Source of the DNA: an uncultured Methylococcales bacterium
Lineage (GTDB): Bacteria > Pseudomonadota > Gammaproteobacteria > Methylococcales > Methylomonadaceae
NCBI GenBank assembly: GCA_903902705.1
Contig: CAIUVX010000026.1
Coordinates: forward strand, 1-63,255
Length of the DNA: 63,255 bases
Direction: 5' to 3'
In this document: positions 8,994 to 18,790 of the stretch, piece by piece
Numbering within the stretch: the first letter of the stretch is position 1
How the letters are laid out: each line of letters opens with the position of its first letter
Made by a program: the position numbers and the translations under genes
Notes under the pieces: model-generated
Database searches by the model: none
What the model saw: only the letters and a program-made list of their open reading frames with translations
What the model was told of the DNA's origin: nothing

Positions 8994-10073
8994 ATGCCAA
9001 AAATCAATATAAATAACTTATTTCGCCACGAAGTATTAGCCCTTTCTGCCTACCATGTCGCTGATGCGGCAGGTTTTATTAAGTTGGATGCGATGGAAAA
9101 TCCTTATAGTTGGTCAGAAGATTTTAAACAACAATGGTTAGCGGCGTTAAAAGACTGCGAATTAAACCGTTATCCAGACCCCGAAGCGCGGCAACTGAAC
9201 GCGACTATTAAGCGTGTTAATGGCATAGCAGAGCAGTTTGATGTGCTGTTAGGCAATGGTTCGGATGAGATTATTCAGTTGTTGTTGATGGCATTGCCGC
9301 CCACTGCCAGTGTGTTAAGCACCACGCCCAGTTTTGTGATGTACAAGCAAATCAGCGATAGTTTGGGCTTGCGTTATCACGGCGTGCCGCTGTTGGAGTC
9401 GTTTGATCTCGATGTCGCCGCGCTGTTGGCGGTGATTCATGAACAGCAACCTAGCGTGATTTTTTTGGCGTATCCGAATAATCCCACGGGTAATTTATTT
9501 AGTGAAGCGGCGATTATAGCCATTATTGAAGCCTCCAACGGTTTGGTGGTAATTGATGAAGCTTACGCGCCGTTTGCCGATGCCAGTTTTATGGCTCGTT
9601 TGGGGCAGTATGACAATTTACTGGTCATGCGCACGGTGTCAAAACTGGGCTTAGCAGGTTTGCGTTTGGGTTATATTGCTGGACACCCCGCCATTATTGA
9701 ACAGCTTAACAAAATTCGCTTGCCTTACAATATCAACATCTTAACCCAAGCCAGTGCGGAATTTGCCCTGTCAAACCACGCGGTATTTGATGAACAAACA
9801 CAGGCGATTTGTGCGGATCGTGCGTTGGTGTTTGAGCAGTTAAACGCTTTAGAAGGCATTACCGTTTTTCCCAGTGCCGCGAATTTTATTTTATTTAAAA
9901 CCCCGAAAGGACGTGCTACCGAAATTTTCCTGTCTTTGAAACAGCAAAACGTGTTGATTAAAAATTTAAGTCCGCAAGCGGGATTATTAACCGATTGTTT
10001 GCGGGTAACGATAGGTAAGCCTGAGGAAAATGCGGCATTTTTGGCGGCGTTGCGGAACAGTTTGGAATCGTAG
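8994..10073 (+). CDS. hisC: Histidinol-phosphate aminotransferase
   Basis: HisC is a PLP-dependent class II aminotransferase that converts imidazole acetol phosphate to histidinol phosphate. From the ATG at 8994 it has 359 residues, a normal length. The protein shows LDAMENPYSW, GNGSDEIIQLLL, YPNNPTGN, VIDEAYAPF, and the PLP lysine at residue 217 in TVSKLGLAGLRLGY. An upstream in-frame ATG at 8919 lies in a hairpin loop and adds 25 residues unlike HisC, so it is rejected. The gene is separated from hisD by the HicAB island. Confidence 0.95.
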   Translation: MPKININNLFRHEVLALSAYHVADAAGFIKLDAMENPYSWSEDFKQQWLAALKDCELNRYPDPEARQLNATIKRVNGIAEQFDVLLGNGSDEIIQLLLMALPPTASVLSTTPSFVMYKQISDSLGLRYHGVPLLESFDLDVAALLAVIHEQQPSVIFLAYPNNPTGNLFSEAAIIAIIEASNGLVVIDEAYAPFADASFMARLGQYDNLLVMRTVSKLGLAGLRLGYIAGHPAIIEQLNKIRLPYNINILTQASAEFALSNHAVFDEQTQAICADRALVFEQLNALEGITVFPSAANFILFKTPKGRATEIFLSLKQQNVLIKNLSPQAGLLTDCLRVTIGKPEENAAFLAALRNSLES

Positions 10074-10276
10074 TTTCAACGTGTGGAGCGTGGCGGACGT
10101 AGGGAAAAACGACTTTATCACGAAAAGGTTTGCATTTCATAAGCTTCATCTGTGCTACTCGTTATAATATTCACAAGAGTCATGTTATAGTTCACATTGT
10201 CATGTGATTAATTAAATATACTTAGTATTTAAGTAGTTACAGACCTAATAAAAATAACTATAACGAGGAGATTTAC

Positions 10277-10792
10277 ATGAAATTATTAAAAAGTGCTGTT
10301 GTAGCGACTACATTGGCACTGTCTTTGGGAGCTTTTTCGACTACTGCGTCTGCCGTCTGTTTAGGTATGGCTTGTATGTATAACAAAATGACTCCAATGG
10401 AAGGCATTGACGCGACTATGGGGCAAATCACTGACGCATTAACAGCTATTCAGGTAAGAAACAGCGGTGGTGCAGCAGGCAGTGATAAAGACAGTGACGA
10501 TGTTATTGTCAATCATATCAAAGAGGCATTAAAACTAACCAAAGAAATCAATGCTAACGATAAACTCGACCGCAATCGTAACCGTGCTAATGATTATTTG
10601 AAAAAAGCACGAGCTGCTGTACAAGGTGGCGATTTGCCTAAAGCAACAGAAGACCTAGAAGAAGCTGAGAAACGTTTTGCGGCTCTTAAAGGTATGATTG
10701 ATTTAACTCAAGACGATAGAGTATCTCAACAGACCAACCTGCTAAACCGTATTTTAGACACAACCGATACCGCCGCTGGTGCTCGTAAATAA
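10277..10792 (+). CDS. Secreted protein of unknown function, helical
   Basis: This 171-residue protein has a good ribosome site (GAGGAG) and a clean signal peptide (KLLKSAVVATTLALSLGAF, cleavage near ASA-VC). The mature protein is rich in charged residues and alanine, with regular helices (LDRNRNRANDYLKKARAAV, KATEDLEEAEKRFAALK), so it is probably an all-helical periplasmic protein, somewhat like small metal- or cytochrome-binding four-helix proteins. I do not recognise the family. It stands alone between hisC and the convergent ubiH, with an AT-rich upstream region likely to hold its promoter. Confidence 0.7.
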   Translation: MKLLKSAVVATTLALSLGAFSTTASAVCLGMACMYNKMTPMEGIDATMGQITDALTAIQVRNSGGAAGSDKDSDDVIVNHIKEALKLTKEINANDKLDRNRNRANDYLKKARAAVQGGDLPKATEDLEEAEKRFAALKGMIDLTQDDRVSQQTNLLNRILDTTDTAAGARK

Positions 10793-10889
10793 TGCAATAT
10801 GAACCGTAGGAATGTGGACTTTCGTCATGATCTTATTGTTCCCCATATTCCACTACATTCCACACAGACTATTTTGAAATAGAAAAATT

Positions 10890-10913
10890 CATCGTTCCAA
10901 CGTTGGAACGATG
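10890..10913. repeat. 24-bp perfect palindrome (GTTCCAACGTTGGAAC core)
   Basis: CATCGTTCCAAC is followed directly by its reverse complement. The arm also appears at the ends of the composite repeat at 35226-35365 (atcgttccaacgct ... agcgttggaacgat), so this looks like a collapsed copy with both ends joined. It lies between two converging genes. Confidence 0.7.
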
Positions 10914-10922
10914 TCGGTTTGT

Positions 10923-12113
10923 TTAATCTGTTTGTTCAAGCCCCATCGCATAACGACTCAACAAGGATTTTGCTTTGGGAATATGATCTAGCAAGGTTAG
11001 TCCCATATTTCTAGCGGCAGCTAATGGCAACCAGTCATTAGAAAAAATGCGTATTACGTTGTTGGTAAAGCCAATCACTAGGTCGTGGTCTTTTTGTCTG
11101 GTTTTGGCGTAATCTTTCAGAAAATCCTCTGCACCAATGTCTTTAGCTGCTTGATGCTGGGCAGTTAGTAGTCGCGCCAGTTCTATCACATCACGCAAGC
11201 CTAAATTAAAGCCTTGCCCTGCGACGGGGTGGAGTTGATGGACGGCATTACCAATAATCACCGCTCGATTAGCTATCATTTTTTCAGCGCGTATCAGCGA
11301 TAAAGGAAAAGCCCGTATCGGTGCGCTTAAATTGAGTTTTCCTAGTTTGTAGCCAAAACAGGCTTGCAATTCTGCCAGAAAATCGGCTTCGCTGGCTTGC
11401 ATCAGGGCTTTTGCGTCTTCTGTCGTGCGTGTCCATACGACCGAGCATTGGTTATTGGCTATGGGTAATAATGCCAAAGGTCCTGAGGCGGTGAAGCGTT
11501 CAAAGGCGGTGTTTTTATGGGGCAGGGTGGATTTTACGGTGGTGACTAAGGCGGTTTGTCCGTATTCGGTAATGTGTTGGGCGATGTTTAATAATTGACG
11601 AATGGATGATTGTCCGCCGTCTGCACCGACTAATAATTTAGCGGTCAACGTTAGCGATTCATCGCCTTGTTGAATGCTAACATTAATTGCATCTTCACCA
11701 GATTCCAATCCGACTACCCGCGCTGGACATATTCGCACGCTATCGCTATCAGCGACTCTGTGTGCAGTGTGGGTTTCTAAATCACGCGCAGCAATCACAT
11801 AACCTAGCGCGGCGACCTGTTCTTTTTCGGCACTTAAACGGGTTTTTCCAAAATGTCCTTTATCAGAAATATGGATATTTTTGATGGCAGTGGCAGCGTG
11901 GATAATGCCTTGCCACACGCCTAATTGTTCCAGTTGCTTAACCGTGCCAGCGGCTAATGCCAATGCTCTGTCACCAGCGGGGGAGTTGGCGAGTTGTTCG
12001 GGGGTGTTGGCTTCGATAATGGCACAGCGCAAGCCAGTGTCTTTTAATGCCAGTGCGAGACAGTTACCCGCTAAGCCTCCACCTACGATGATTAAGTCAT
12101 AATTATGCTGCAT
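10923..12113 (-). CDS. ubiH: UbiH-type FAD-dependent hydroxylase (ubiquinone synthesis)
   Basis: This 396-residue flavoprotein has the N-terminal dinucleotide motif IVGGGLAGNCLALAL, the central LLVGADGGQSSIRQ and the C-terminal HQLHPVAGQGFNLGLRDV, the three landmarks of the UbiH/UbiF/COQ6 family. UbiH hydroxylates the ring during aerobic ubiquinone synthesis. It is the last gene of a ygfB-pepP-ubiH operon and overlaps pepP by 11 bases, as in Escherichia coli. Assignment to UbiH rather than another family member rests mainly on this synteny. Confidence 0.88.
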   Translation of the reverse strand: MQHNYDLIIVGGGLAGNCLALALKDTGLRCAIIEANTPEQLANSPAGDRALALAAGTVKQLEQLGVWQGIIHAATAIKNIHISDKGHFGKTRLSAEKEQVAALGYVIAARDLETHTAHRVADSDSVRICPARVVGLESGEDAINVSIQQGDESLTLTAKLLVGADGGQSSIRQLLNIAQHITEYGQTALVTTVKSTLPHKNTAFERFTASGPLALLPIANNQCSVVWTRTTEDAKALMQASEADFLAELQACFGYKLGKLNLSAPIRAFPLSLIRAEKMIANRAVIIGNAVHQLHPVAGQGFNLGLRDVIELARLLTAQHQAAKDIGAEDFLKDYAKTRQKDHDLVIGFTNNVIRIFSNDWLPLAAARNMGLTLLDHIPKAKSLLSRYAMGLEQTD

Positions 12114-13425
12114 TTCGCGCTGCCTGCATTAAGTTTTCAATGTCTGCGATGCTTTTAGGCACATCACGGCTGAGTACCTCATGACCGTCTGCGGTGACTA
12201 AAATATCGTCTTCGATACGAATGCCGATACCGCGCCATTGTTCGTCAACGGTTTTGCAATCGGCAGGAATGTATAAACCAGGTTCGATGGTTAGTACCAT
12301 GCCTTTTTCTAATAATCGCCATTCTTGATTAATTTTATAATCGCCAACATCGTGGACATCCATGCCTAGCCAATGCCCAATGCGGTGCATATAAAACTGT
12401 TTGTATTTTTCGTTTTTAATCAGGGTAGCGACTCTGCCTTTTAATAGACCAAGTTTAACCAGTCCTTTAGTGAGGACATTTACCGAGGCTTCGTGGGCGA
12501 GCTGCATGGATTGTTGAGGTTTAATTTCTTCAATGGACGCTAATTGGGCATCGAGTACCAATTGATACAGTTGTTTTTGCGGCTCACTAAAATGCCCAGA
12601 TACAGGGTAAGTGCGGGTAATATCGGCGGCGTAGTGGTCACATTCCGCGCCTGCATCCACCAGTAATAAGTCACCATTTTTTAATTTAGCGGCATTGTCG
12701 GTGTAATGTAAGGTGCAGGCATTTTTACCCGCTGCAACGATGGACGGATAAGCAACTGCGCGTAAGCCATCTTGTAAAAAGTGATTGATAATTTCGGCTT
12801 CGATTTGATATTCATATAAGCCAGCTTTGCATTTTTGCATGGCTTTAACGTGTGCTGCCGCCGAAACGGTCGCCGCACGACGCATTAATTTCAATTCTTC
12901 CGCGCTCTTAAATAAGCGCATTTCATGCAGAATATGCTCTAACGACACTAGCTCACCAGGTGCATTAACACCTGTTCTGGATTGCCGCCGAATGTGATTA
13001 ATCCAGTCCAGCAATTTATGATCTAACTCAGAATCTCGCCCCATCGGATAAAAAACTTTGGTTTTATTTTCCAACATTCCTGGCAAAATATCGTTTAAGT
13101 CTTCGATAGGGAAGGAATCATCCGCCGCATAATGGCTGGTCGCACCTTCTAATCCTGCGTGTGCGCCTTCCCACAGTGCTTTTTTCTCATCAAATTCACG
13201 GCAAAATAAAATGTATTCGCCTTGTTCGCGCTCAGGAATAAACACCGCTAAGGAATTGGGTTCATTAAAACCTGTTAGATAATAAAAATCGCTGTCTTGG
13301 CGAAATGGATAATTAACATCTCGATTTCGTGTGTGGGTTGATGCACTGCCTATCAATGCTAAATTGCCTTTGCCGATACGCTGCATCAGCTGTTTACGGC
13401 GTTTTTTAAATTCACTTTGTTTCAT
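12103..13425 (-). CDS. pepP: Xaa-Pro aminopeptidase
   Basis: PepP removes an N-terminal residue preceding proline. The 440-residue protein has the aminopeptidase P N-terminal domain and a pita-bread catalytic domain. The dinuclear metal site is visible: DAGAECDHYAADITRT (two Asp), HRIGHWLGMDVHD (His), IEPGLYI (Glu) and GIRIEDDILV (Glu). It lies 10 bases after the ygfB-like gene and overlaps ubiH. Confidence 0.95.
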   Translation of the reverse strand: MKQSEFKKRRKQLMQRIGKGNLALIGSASTHTRNRDVNYPFRQDSDFYYLTGFNEPNSLAVFIPEREQGEYILFCREFDEKKALWEGAHAGLEGATSHYAADDSFPIEDLNDILPGMLENKTKVFYPMGRDSELDHKLLDWINHIRRQSRTGVNAPGELVSLEHILHEMRLFKSAEELKLMRRAATVSAAAHVKAMQKCKAGLYEYQIEAEIINHFLQDGLRAVAYPSIVAAGKNACTLHYTDNAAKLKNGDLLLVDAGAECDHYAADITRTYPVSGHFSEPQKQLYQLVLDAQLASIEEIKPQQSMQLAHEASVNVLTKGLVKLGLLKGRVATLIKNEKYKQFYMHRIGHWLGMDVHDVGDYKINQEWRLLEKGMVLTIEPGLYIPADCKTVDEQWRGIGIRIEDDILVTADGHEVLSRDVPKSIADIENLMQAARNAA

Positions 13426-13435
13426 TTTGCTCCGT

Positions 13436-13954
13436 TTAATGATCCGTCTTAGGGCTTAATTCATCGCGTAGTAATAACACGGCAGTGCGTAAATATTCGG
13501 TTAGTTCCATGAACGCCATTTCATCGTCTTCATTTGCGTCTTCAGCGTCGGTATCCAACTTAGTAAATTCGGTAATATCTTTTAATATTTCGTGGGCATC
13601 TCTTGAGTAATTCGCCTCAGTTGTCGTAGAACCTACACCAAACAAAAACCCCTGACACCAGCTTTTTAAGGCGGTAATTTGTTCGATAAACGGCATATCA
13701 TCATCGGGTAAGAATAAATCAAATTCAAAATCTTCACCTGCTAACAATCGCCTTGTTTCTTCAAAGAGATTAACGAGCAATAATTTTTGCTCGTCTGGCA
13801 TGAATGAGGCATCAGGCAATAACTCGCTTAGCCAATAACCACTGTCGATTGTTGAATTTGCACATAACAAACCTGTTGCCATGCCGTGTGCTTCAGCCGC
13901 GCAAAAAGCGACTTCATTTTTTACAAGTATTGCGTTAATTATCGGGTAAGCCAT
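13436..13954 (-). CDS. ygfB: YgfB/YecA (UPF0149) family protein
   Basis: This acidic 172-residue protein carries EAHGMATGLLCA near the N-terminus and SWCQGFLFGVG in the middle, both characteristic of UPF0149. YgfB-type proteins are cytoplasmic and poorly understood; in Pseudomonas a homologue affects ampDh3 expression (established elsewhere). It is the first gene of the ygfB-pepP-ubiH operon and is divergent from the zapB-like gene, with about 170 bases between them for promoters. Confidence 0.9.
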   Translation of the reverse strand: MAYPIINAILVKNEVAFCAAEAHGMATGLLCANSTIDSGYWLSELLPDASFMPDEQKLLLVNLFEETRRLLAGEDFEFDLFLPDDDMPFIEQITALKSWCQGFLFGVGSTTTEANYSRDAHEILKDITEFTKLDTDAEDANEDDEMAFMELTEYLRTAVLLLRDELSPKTDH

Positions 13955-14128
13955 AATAGTGTCACTATCGCTAAACTAAAAATAGTGCTTATGCTACCAT
14001 TGATTTTTAGCGATGATAAAAATTGTTAATTTTGATAGTCTAACAACTTATTACGCTCCCTATAAACTACTGTGCGAATCTTATTAAAACATTAGCTGTT
14101 AATGACTTACCGCGATTGAATCATTACT

Positions 14129-14350
14129 ATGACCCAAAAATATAAATCTTTAGAATTAAAAGACCTTGAAGATAAGTTAGATCAGCTTATCGCCCAATAC
14201 CAAACCGTCAAAAATGAGAATACCTCACTCAAAACCAAACAAGAAGTGCTGGTGATGGAAAAAGCCAAATTACTGGAAAAAACCACGCAAGCCAGAACAC
14301 GCGTTGAAGCAATGATTACTCGTCTAAAAGAAATGGAGCAAGGCTCATGA
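14129..14350 (+). CDS. ZapB-like coiled-coil cell-division protein (TIGR02449 type)
   Basis: This 73-residue protein is almost entirely a coiled coil with heptads from LEDKLDQLIAQYQ to MITRLKEME. Small coiled-coil proteins like this are found just before zapA in many gammaproteobacteria (TIGR02449). A Z-ring-associated role is inferred from that position. Its stop overlaps the zapA start by 4 bases. Confidence 0.8.
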   Translation: MTQKYKSLELKDLEDKLDQLIAQYQTVKNENTSLKTKQEVLVMEKAKLLEKTTQARTRVEAMITRLKEMEQGS

Positions 14351-14646
14351 GTCAAAAACCCCAGCCCGTATCACTAACCATTATGGGCAAAGAATATAAA
14401 ATCGCTTGTGACCCTGATGAACAAGATGATCTGATTCGTTCAGCACATCAACTTGATGCACAAATGAGCAAAATGCGTGATGCAGGTAAAGTCAGTGGTT
14501 CTGATCGTATTGCCGTCATGGCGGCTCTTAATCTAGCTCACGAATTGCAATTGATAAAAACTCAAAATGCTCTACTCACAAGAAACTTAAATGAGTGCTT
14601 GGTAAAACTGAGTCAAAAAATAGAAAACGTTTTAGAAAAACCCTAA
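14347..14646 (+). CDS. zapA: Cell division protein ZapA
   Basis: ZapA cross-links FtsZ filaments at the septum. The 99-residue protein has the N-terminal beta segment VSLTIMGKEYKIACDPDEQ and then a long helix including DRIAVMAALNLAHEL, as expected. The upstream coiled-coil gene overlaps by ATGA, and 6S RNA follows immediately, which is the classical zapA-ssrS arrangement. Confidence 0.92.
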   Translation: MSQKPQPVSLTIMGKEYKIACDPDEQDDLIRSAHQLDAQMSKMRDAGKVSGSDRIAVMAALNLAHELQLIKTQNALLTRNLNECLVKLSQKIENVLEKP

Positions 14647-14664
14647 ACACGGTAAACTATAAGC

Positions 14665-14844
14665 GTATCTCCTGCGGCGTTCGAGAGTGGGCTGGGTGTT
14701 TCCTGAACCTATATTGACCCCGGGGGCGAATATCTGTTATGGCGTGTATGCCCATTCATTTGGGAAACCCGATTAGCAGAAAGCGTCCCCACTTGAACCT
14801 TCGGTTCAAGGACGAAAGCACATAGCGGCGCACGCGGGTGATAC
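14665..14844 (+). ncRNA. ssrS: 6S RNA
   Basis: This stretch directly downstream of zapA has the 6S RNA pattern. Ends GTATC (14665-14669) and GATAC (14840-14844) pair to close the structure. Near the 3' side is CTTGAACCTTCGGTTCAAGG, which matches the conserved hairpin of proteobacterial 6S RNA, and a large central bubble is implied. 6S RNA binds sigma-70 RNA polymerase and dampens transcription in stationary phase. Ends are estimated to within several bases. Here the usual downstream neighbour fau is replaced by a convergent topB. Confidence 0.88.
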
Positions 14845-14856
14845 TTTTAGAATTTT

Positions 14857-17190
14857 TTACTCTGCTTGTCCGCCAAAATCCATTTCAACTTTGCCATTAA
14901 CCAGCTTTAAATTCGCGGCAAACTCGGTGTCTTTGTTGGATTTAAATCCCGTTAAAATCCCTGTTTCACCATTCGCTAGTAATTTTTTAGCCAAGCTCAG
15001 TGTTATTTGTTGATGAGCAATGGTTTTCCAAATTACCATCTTGCAACCGTTACGCCATTCACTACAGCTGTATGCCTTGGCAGTTTCAATCACTTTACCA
15101 TTACACAATGGGCAATCTGCTAATGCGTTGTGAATGACGGGCTTAACGCCTTGATTTTCTAATGCCTGATAGCCGCAAACACCCTGTTTATTCAACGTCA
15201 ATTGGGCATGAAATACCTTGTCATCAATTTTAACCGCGTAGGCTTTTAGAGTACGCTGGTTTTGCAATAATTGGCTGGCTAGGTCTTTATCAATCGGTAC
15301 GCCGTAAAGTTGTTTCCATAACACAAAGCTACAGCCGTTTTTCCAATCGCTACAGCCGTAGCCTTTTCTACCTTCGATAATCGGACTCTGACACAATGGG
15401 CAATCACCTAAACGGCTAGTGTCATACAAGGGTTGCTCGGCTTCTTGTTTTATTTTTTGGGTGAATTCTTTAATCTCTGCCATGAATACATCGGGATCAT
15501 AATCGTTGTGTTCTATTTTTTTCAGCTTGGCTTCCCATTCGCCTGTCATTGCCGTAGATTTTAAACTGTCATTACTAATTAACGAGATTAACTGTCGTCC
15601 TGATTCGGTGCTGATTAGGTTCTTTTTTTGCCGCTGAAGATAATGGCGAGTGATTAATGTCTCAATAATCGAGGCACGAGTTGCAGGCGTACCTAGCCCT
15701 TTTTCTTTCAAGGCTTCTTTGAGTAATTCATCTTCACAGGTTTTGCCCGCTGATTCCATCATGCCCAATAACGTGGCTTCATTGTACGGTTTGGGCGGCG
15801 TGGTTTTTCCTTGCGTGATAGACGGTTGCTGTGCGCCTGATTCGCCTTTGATAAATGGCGGTAGGATTTTCACGTCTTTTTCGGTCTGATTGGCGCGGTC
15901 ATTTTTATACAACGCTTGCCAGCCGAGTGATTCGATAATTGTGCCAGTGGTTTTAAATTTCGCATCATGCACAGACGCTAACACCGTGGTAATTTGCCGA
16001 ATACAGGGAGGATAAAACGCCGCAATAAACCGTAACGCAATCGCCGCATAAACGTTGTATTCTTCATCACTCAAATTGGACGGCAAAATAGTGGTAGGAA
16101 TAATCGCGTGGTGATCGGTAACTTTGGCATCGTTCACATAGCGGCTACTCAGCACCAGCTTATCAACAGCTAAGGGCGTGATTTGCGTGGCAAAGTTAAT
16201 GCGTAATTTTTCCAATAACGGCTTAACACTGGCTTTCATATCGTTGCTTAAATAACGGCTATCAGTACGCGGATAAGTGATGTGTTTTTTCTCGTATAAC
16301 GCTTGCGCTATCGTCAAAGTTTGGTCAGCGGTTAAGCCATAACGAATATTCAAATCTTTTTGCAAATCGGTTAAATCATAAAACAACAGCGAATAAATCT
16401 GCTCGCGCTTGCCATTAACCGCCGTGACTACTAAATCAATGCCCATGATTTGTGCGGCTAAAGTCTCCGCTGCGGCTTTATTATCAAAACGCCCACCTGT
16501 GTATTGAAAATCCACCTCTCGATATAAACTGTGCAGCTCCCAAAAATCTTTGGGAACAAATTCACTAATTTCGCTATCTTTCTGCACAATCAACGCCAGT
16601 ACTGGCGTTTGCACTCGCCCCAATGTCCACAATCGTCCTTGTTGTCCGAATTTCAGCGTATAAAGTCGCGTGGCATTTAAGCCCACTATCCAATCGGCTT
16701 CACTTCGACATTTTGCTGCACGGTATAAGCCTTGATAGGCTTGTCCGTCTTGGAGTTGGGTGAAGCCTTTCTGTATCGCCTCATCGGTCAACGAACTAAT
16801 CCACAGGCGTTTAATCGGTTTTTGTGTGCATTCCGACCACGACAAAATATAGCGAAAAATTAACTCGCCTTCTCGCCCTGCATCGGTTGCGCAAATAATT
16901 TCTGTGGCATTACTGAACAAGCGTTTGATGATGTTCAGTTGCTTTTGCGCCCCTGCATCGTCTTTCGCTTTCAGCTCAAACGGCTCAGGAATAATGGGCA
17001 AGGCATCCAACGTCCAGCGTTTCCACTCAGGTTGATAGTCATCGGGTTCTTTTAATTCAACCAAATGTCCAAACGCCCAAGTAATTTGATAACCGTTGCC
17101 TTCAAAATAACCATCGTATTTACGATTAATATTCAAACAACTGGCGATACTACGCGCCACAGCGGGTTTTTCAGTGAGTATGACTTTCAT
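14857..17190 (-). CDS. topB: DNA topoisomerase III
   Basis: This 777-residue type IA topoisomerase begins with a TOPRIM domain (KVILTEKPAVARSIAS, then CATDAGREGELIFRYIL). The active-site tyrosine is Tyr306 in HITYPRTDSRYL. The C-terminus has cysteine-rich units (CPLCQSPI ... GYGCSDWKNGC, repeated as CPLCNGKV ... YSCSEWRNGC), extra zinc-finger-like DNA-binding repeats common in plasmid or island TopB forms as well as chromosomal ones. It decatenates DNA. It converges on 6S RNA and has no operon partner. Confidence 0.93.
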   Translation of the reverse strand: MKVILTEKPAVARSIASCLNINRKYDGYFEGNGYQITWAFGHLVELKEPDDYQPEWKRWTLDALPIIPEPFELKAKDDAGAQKQLNIIKRLFSNATEIICATDAGREGELIFRYILSWSECTQKPIKRLWISSLTDEAIQKGFTQLQDGQAYQGLYRAAKCRSEADWIVGLNATRLYTLKFGQQGRLWTLGRVQTPVLALIVQKDSEISEFVPKDFWELHSLYREVDFQYTGGRFDNKAAAETLAAQIMGIDLVVTAVNGKREQIYSLLFYDLTDLQKDLNIRYGLTADQTLTIAQALYEKKHITYPRTDSRYLSNDMKASVKPLLEKLRINFATQITPLAVDKLVLSSRYVNDAKVTDHHAIIPTTILPSNLSDEEYNVYAAIALRFIAAFYPPCIRQITTVLASVHDAKFKTTGTIIESLGWQALYKNDRANQTEKDVKILPPFIKGESGAQQPSITQGKTTPPKPYNEATLLGMMESAGKTCEDELLKEALKEKGLGTPATRASIIETLITRHYLQRQKKNLISTESGRQLISLISNDSLKSTAMTGEWEAKLKKIEHNDYDPDVFMAEIKEFTQKIKQEAEQPLYDTSRLGDCPLCQSPIIEGRKGYGCSDWKNGCSFVLWKQLYGVPIDKDLASQLLQNQRTLKAYAVKIDDKVFHAQLTLNKQGVCGYQALENQGVKPVIHNALADCPLCNGKVIETAKAYSCSEWRNGCKMVIWKTIAHQQITLSLAKKLLANGETGILTGFKSNKDTEFAANLKLVNGKVEMDFGGQAE

Positions 17191-17332
17191 GCGCTACGAG
17201 GTGATTTTGAAAAAATGTGCAGTTATACACGCCATCTACCTTTACGCATAAACAAAAAAATTATGTTCAGTGGATATTCAGCTAGTAAGCTGTATTGTAT
17301 CCGTGAAGCAAAAGTTTATTGAGGACACTGTC

Positions 17333-17545
17333 ATGAAAAAAATACTATTTATCTGTTTAGCACTGATATTGAACGGCTGTATCGCGCCTTACGGTTATGG
17401 TCACGGCTATGGAGGTAATTCCTACTATCAGCAACCCTATTACAATAATTATTCGCATGGTCACGGTGGCTACGGCGGTTACGGGGGTAATTATGGTGGC
17501 TATAGAGGCAGTTACGGCGGCTATAGAGGCGGGCATCACCATTAA
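17333..17545 (+). CDS. Small Gly/Tyr/His-rich lipoprotein
   Basis: This 70-residue protein has a lipoprotein signal ending in LNGC, with lipidated Cys at residue 17, and a mature part made almost wholly of Gly, Tyr, Asn and His, including repeated GGYGGYGG and GGYRG units. The low-complexity repeats suggest a surface-exposed, flexible or metal-binding tail. ATG at 17333 has GAGGA upstream. Function unknown. Confidence 0.65.
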   Translation: MKKILFICLALILNGCIAPYGYGHGYGGNSYYQQPYYNNYSHGHGGYGGYGGNYGGYRGSYGGYRGGHHH

Positions 17546-17554
17546 TCACTGGGA

Positions 17555-18790
17555 TTGATAGCTTTAGGTGTTGCCGCGACCACCTCATTAATCGTGATGG
17601 ACAGTCGAGTGACTGATTGGCAACGCTTAATCGGCGAGATTGCCGCCAATGCGACTCTGCTAGTGCTAGACCCCTTGCGTGATGGGTTAAAGCAAATCGC
17701 CGAAGCAGTTGCTAATTCAATCAATATCGATGCAATTCATATTATTTCACACGGTAACATAGGTAGCTTGTTGCTAGGGTCAAGCACCCTGAACAGTAGC
17801 AATCTCAGCTTGCCAGCATTGGTAACGCGCTAAGTATCAATGGCGATATTTTGCTGTATGGCTGTGATGTCGCTCAAGGTGATGTTGGTCAACAGTTTAT
17901 TGAGCAATTGAGTGTGTTGACAGGGGCTGATATTGCCGCCTCTACTAATTTAACAGGTGCGGCAAATCAAGGTGGTGATTGGGTGTTAGAAGCAGTTACT
18001 GGAATAATTGAGTCGCCGTTGGCATTCAGTACAACAAGCCTAAATAGCTACACTGATATTCTTGTCCTTCCAGTAATTAGCCTATCGCCAACATTTTCAA
18101 ATGTAACCGAGGGGAATACGGGAACAAGCGTGGTTACGATAACGGCAACTTTATCAGCAGCTTCAGCTTCAACAGTAATGGCTATTTATTCTACATCTGA
18201 TCTTGCCGCAATCGCTGGCTCAGACTATGTTGCAGCTAGTGGGTTACTCACTTTTGCAGCAGGAGAGACCACCAAGACATTCGATATTTTAATTAATGGC
18301 GATACTGTCTACGAAAGCGATGAGTTATTTCACATCAATCTATCCGCTCCTTCTGGCGCAGTACTTCCCAGTAACGGTGCTGCCAGTGTACTTGCCAGTA
18401 TTGTGAATGACGATGTGAGTTTACTGCCAACGATCAGCCTATCCCCCTCATTTACAATATTTACAATGATAACGGAGGGAAATACGGGAACTCGTGTAGC
18501 CACAATTACAGCGACACTGTCGGCGACGCAAGCTCAGCAGTCACTGTTAACTACTCGACATCTAATCTTACCGTAACTGCTGGCTCTGACTATGTAGCTA
18601 GCAATGGACTGCTTACCTTTGCAGCAGGTGAGACCACCAAGACCATCAACATTACAATTAATGGCGATACCGTCCACGAAAACAATGAGTCTTTTTTAAT
18701 TAGCCTATCCACGCCTACTGGAGCGGTACTGTCTAGCACGGGCGGTACAGTACTAATTTGGCTACACAAATCGATAACAAAGACTATTAG
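17555..18790 (+). pseudogene. Frameshifted DUF4347 / Calx-beta surface protein remnant
   Basis: The first frame (17555-17833) encodes the start of a DUF4347 domain (VMDSRVTDWQRLI, IHIISHGNIGSLLLG). A one-base shift near 17810-17820 moves to the frame with ILLYGCDVAQGDVGQQF and GADIAASTNLTG, which completes DUF4347 and is followed by two Calx-beta repeats (TEGNTGTS, AGSDYVAASGLLTF, INGDTVYESDE). A second shift near 18520 and a third near 18760 break a third Calx-beta repeat, which ends in ATQIDNKDY and a TAG. Intact relatives are very large secreted adhesin-like proteins; this is a short, dead version unless the shifts are sequencing errors. Confidence 0.8.
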
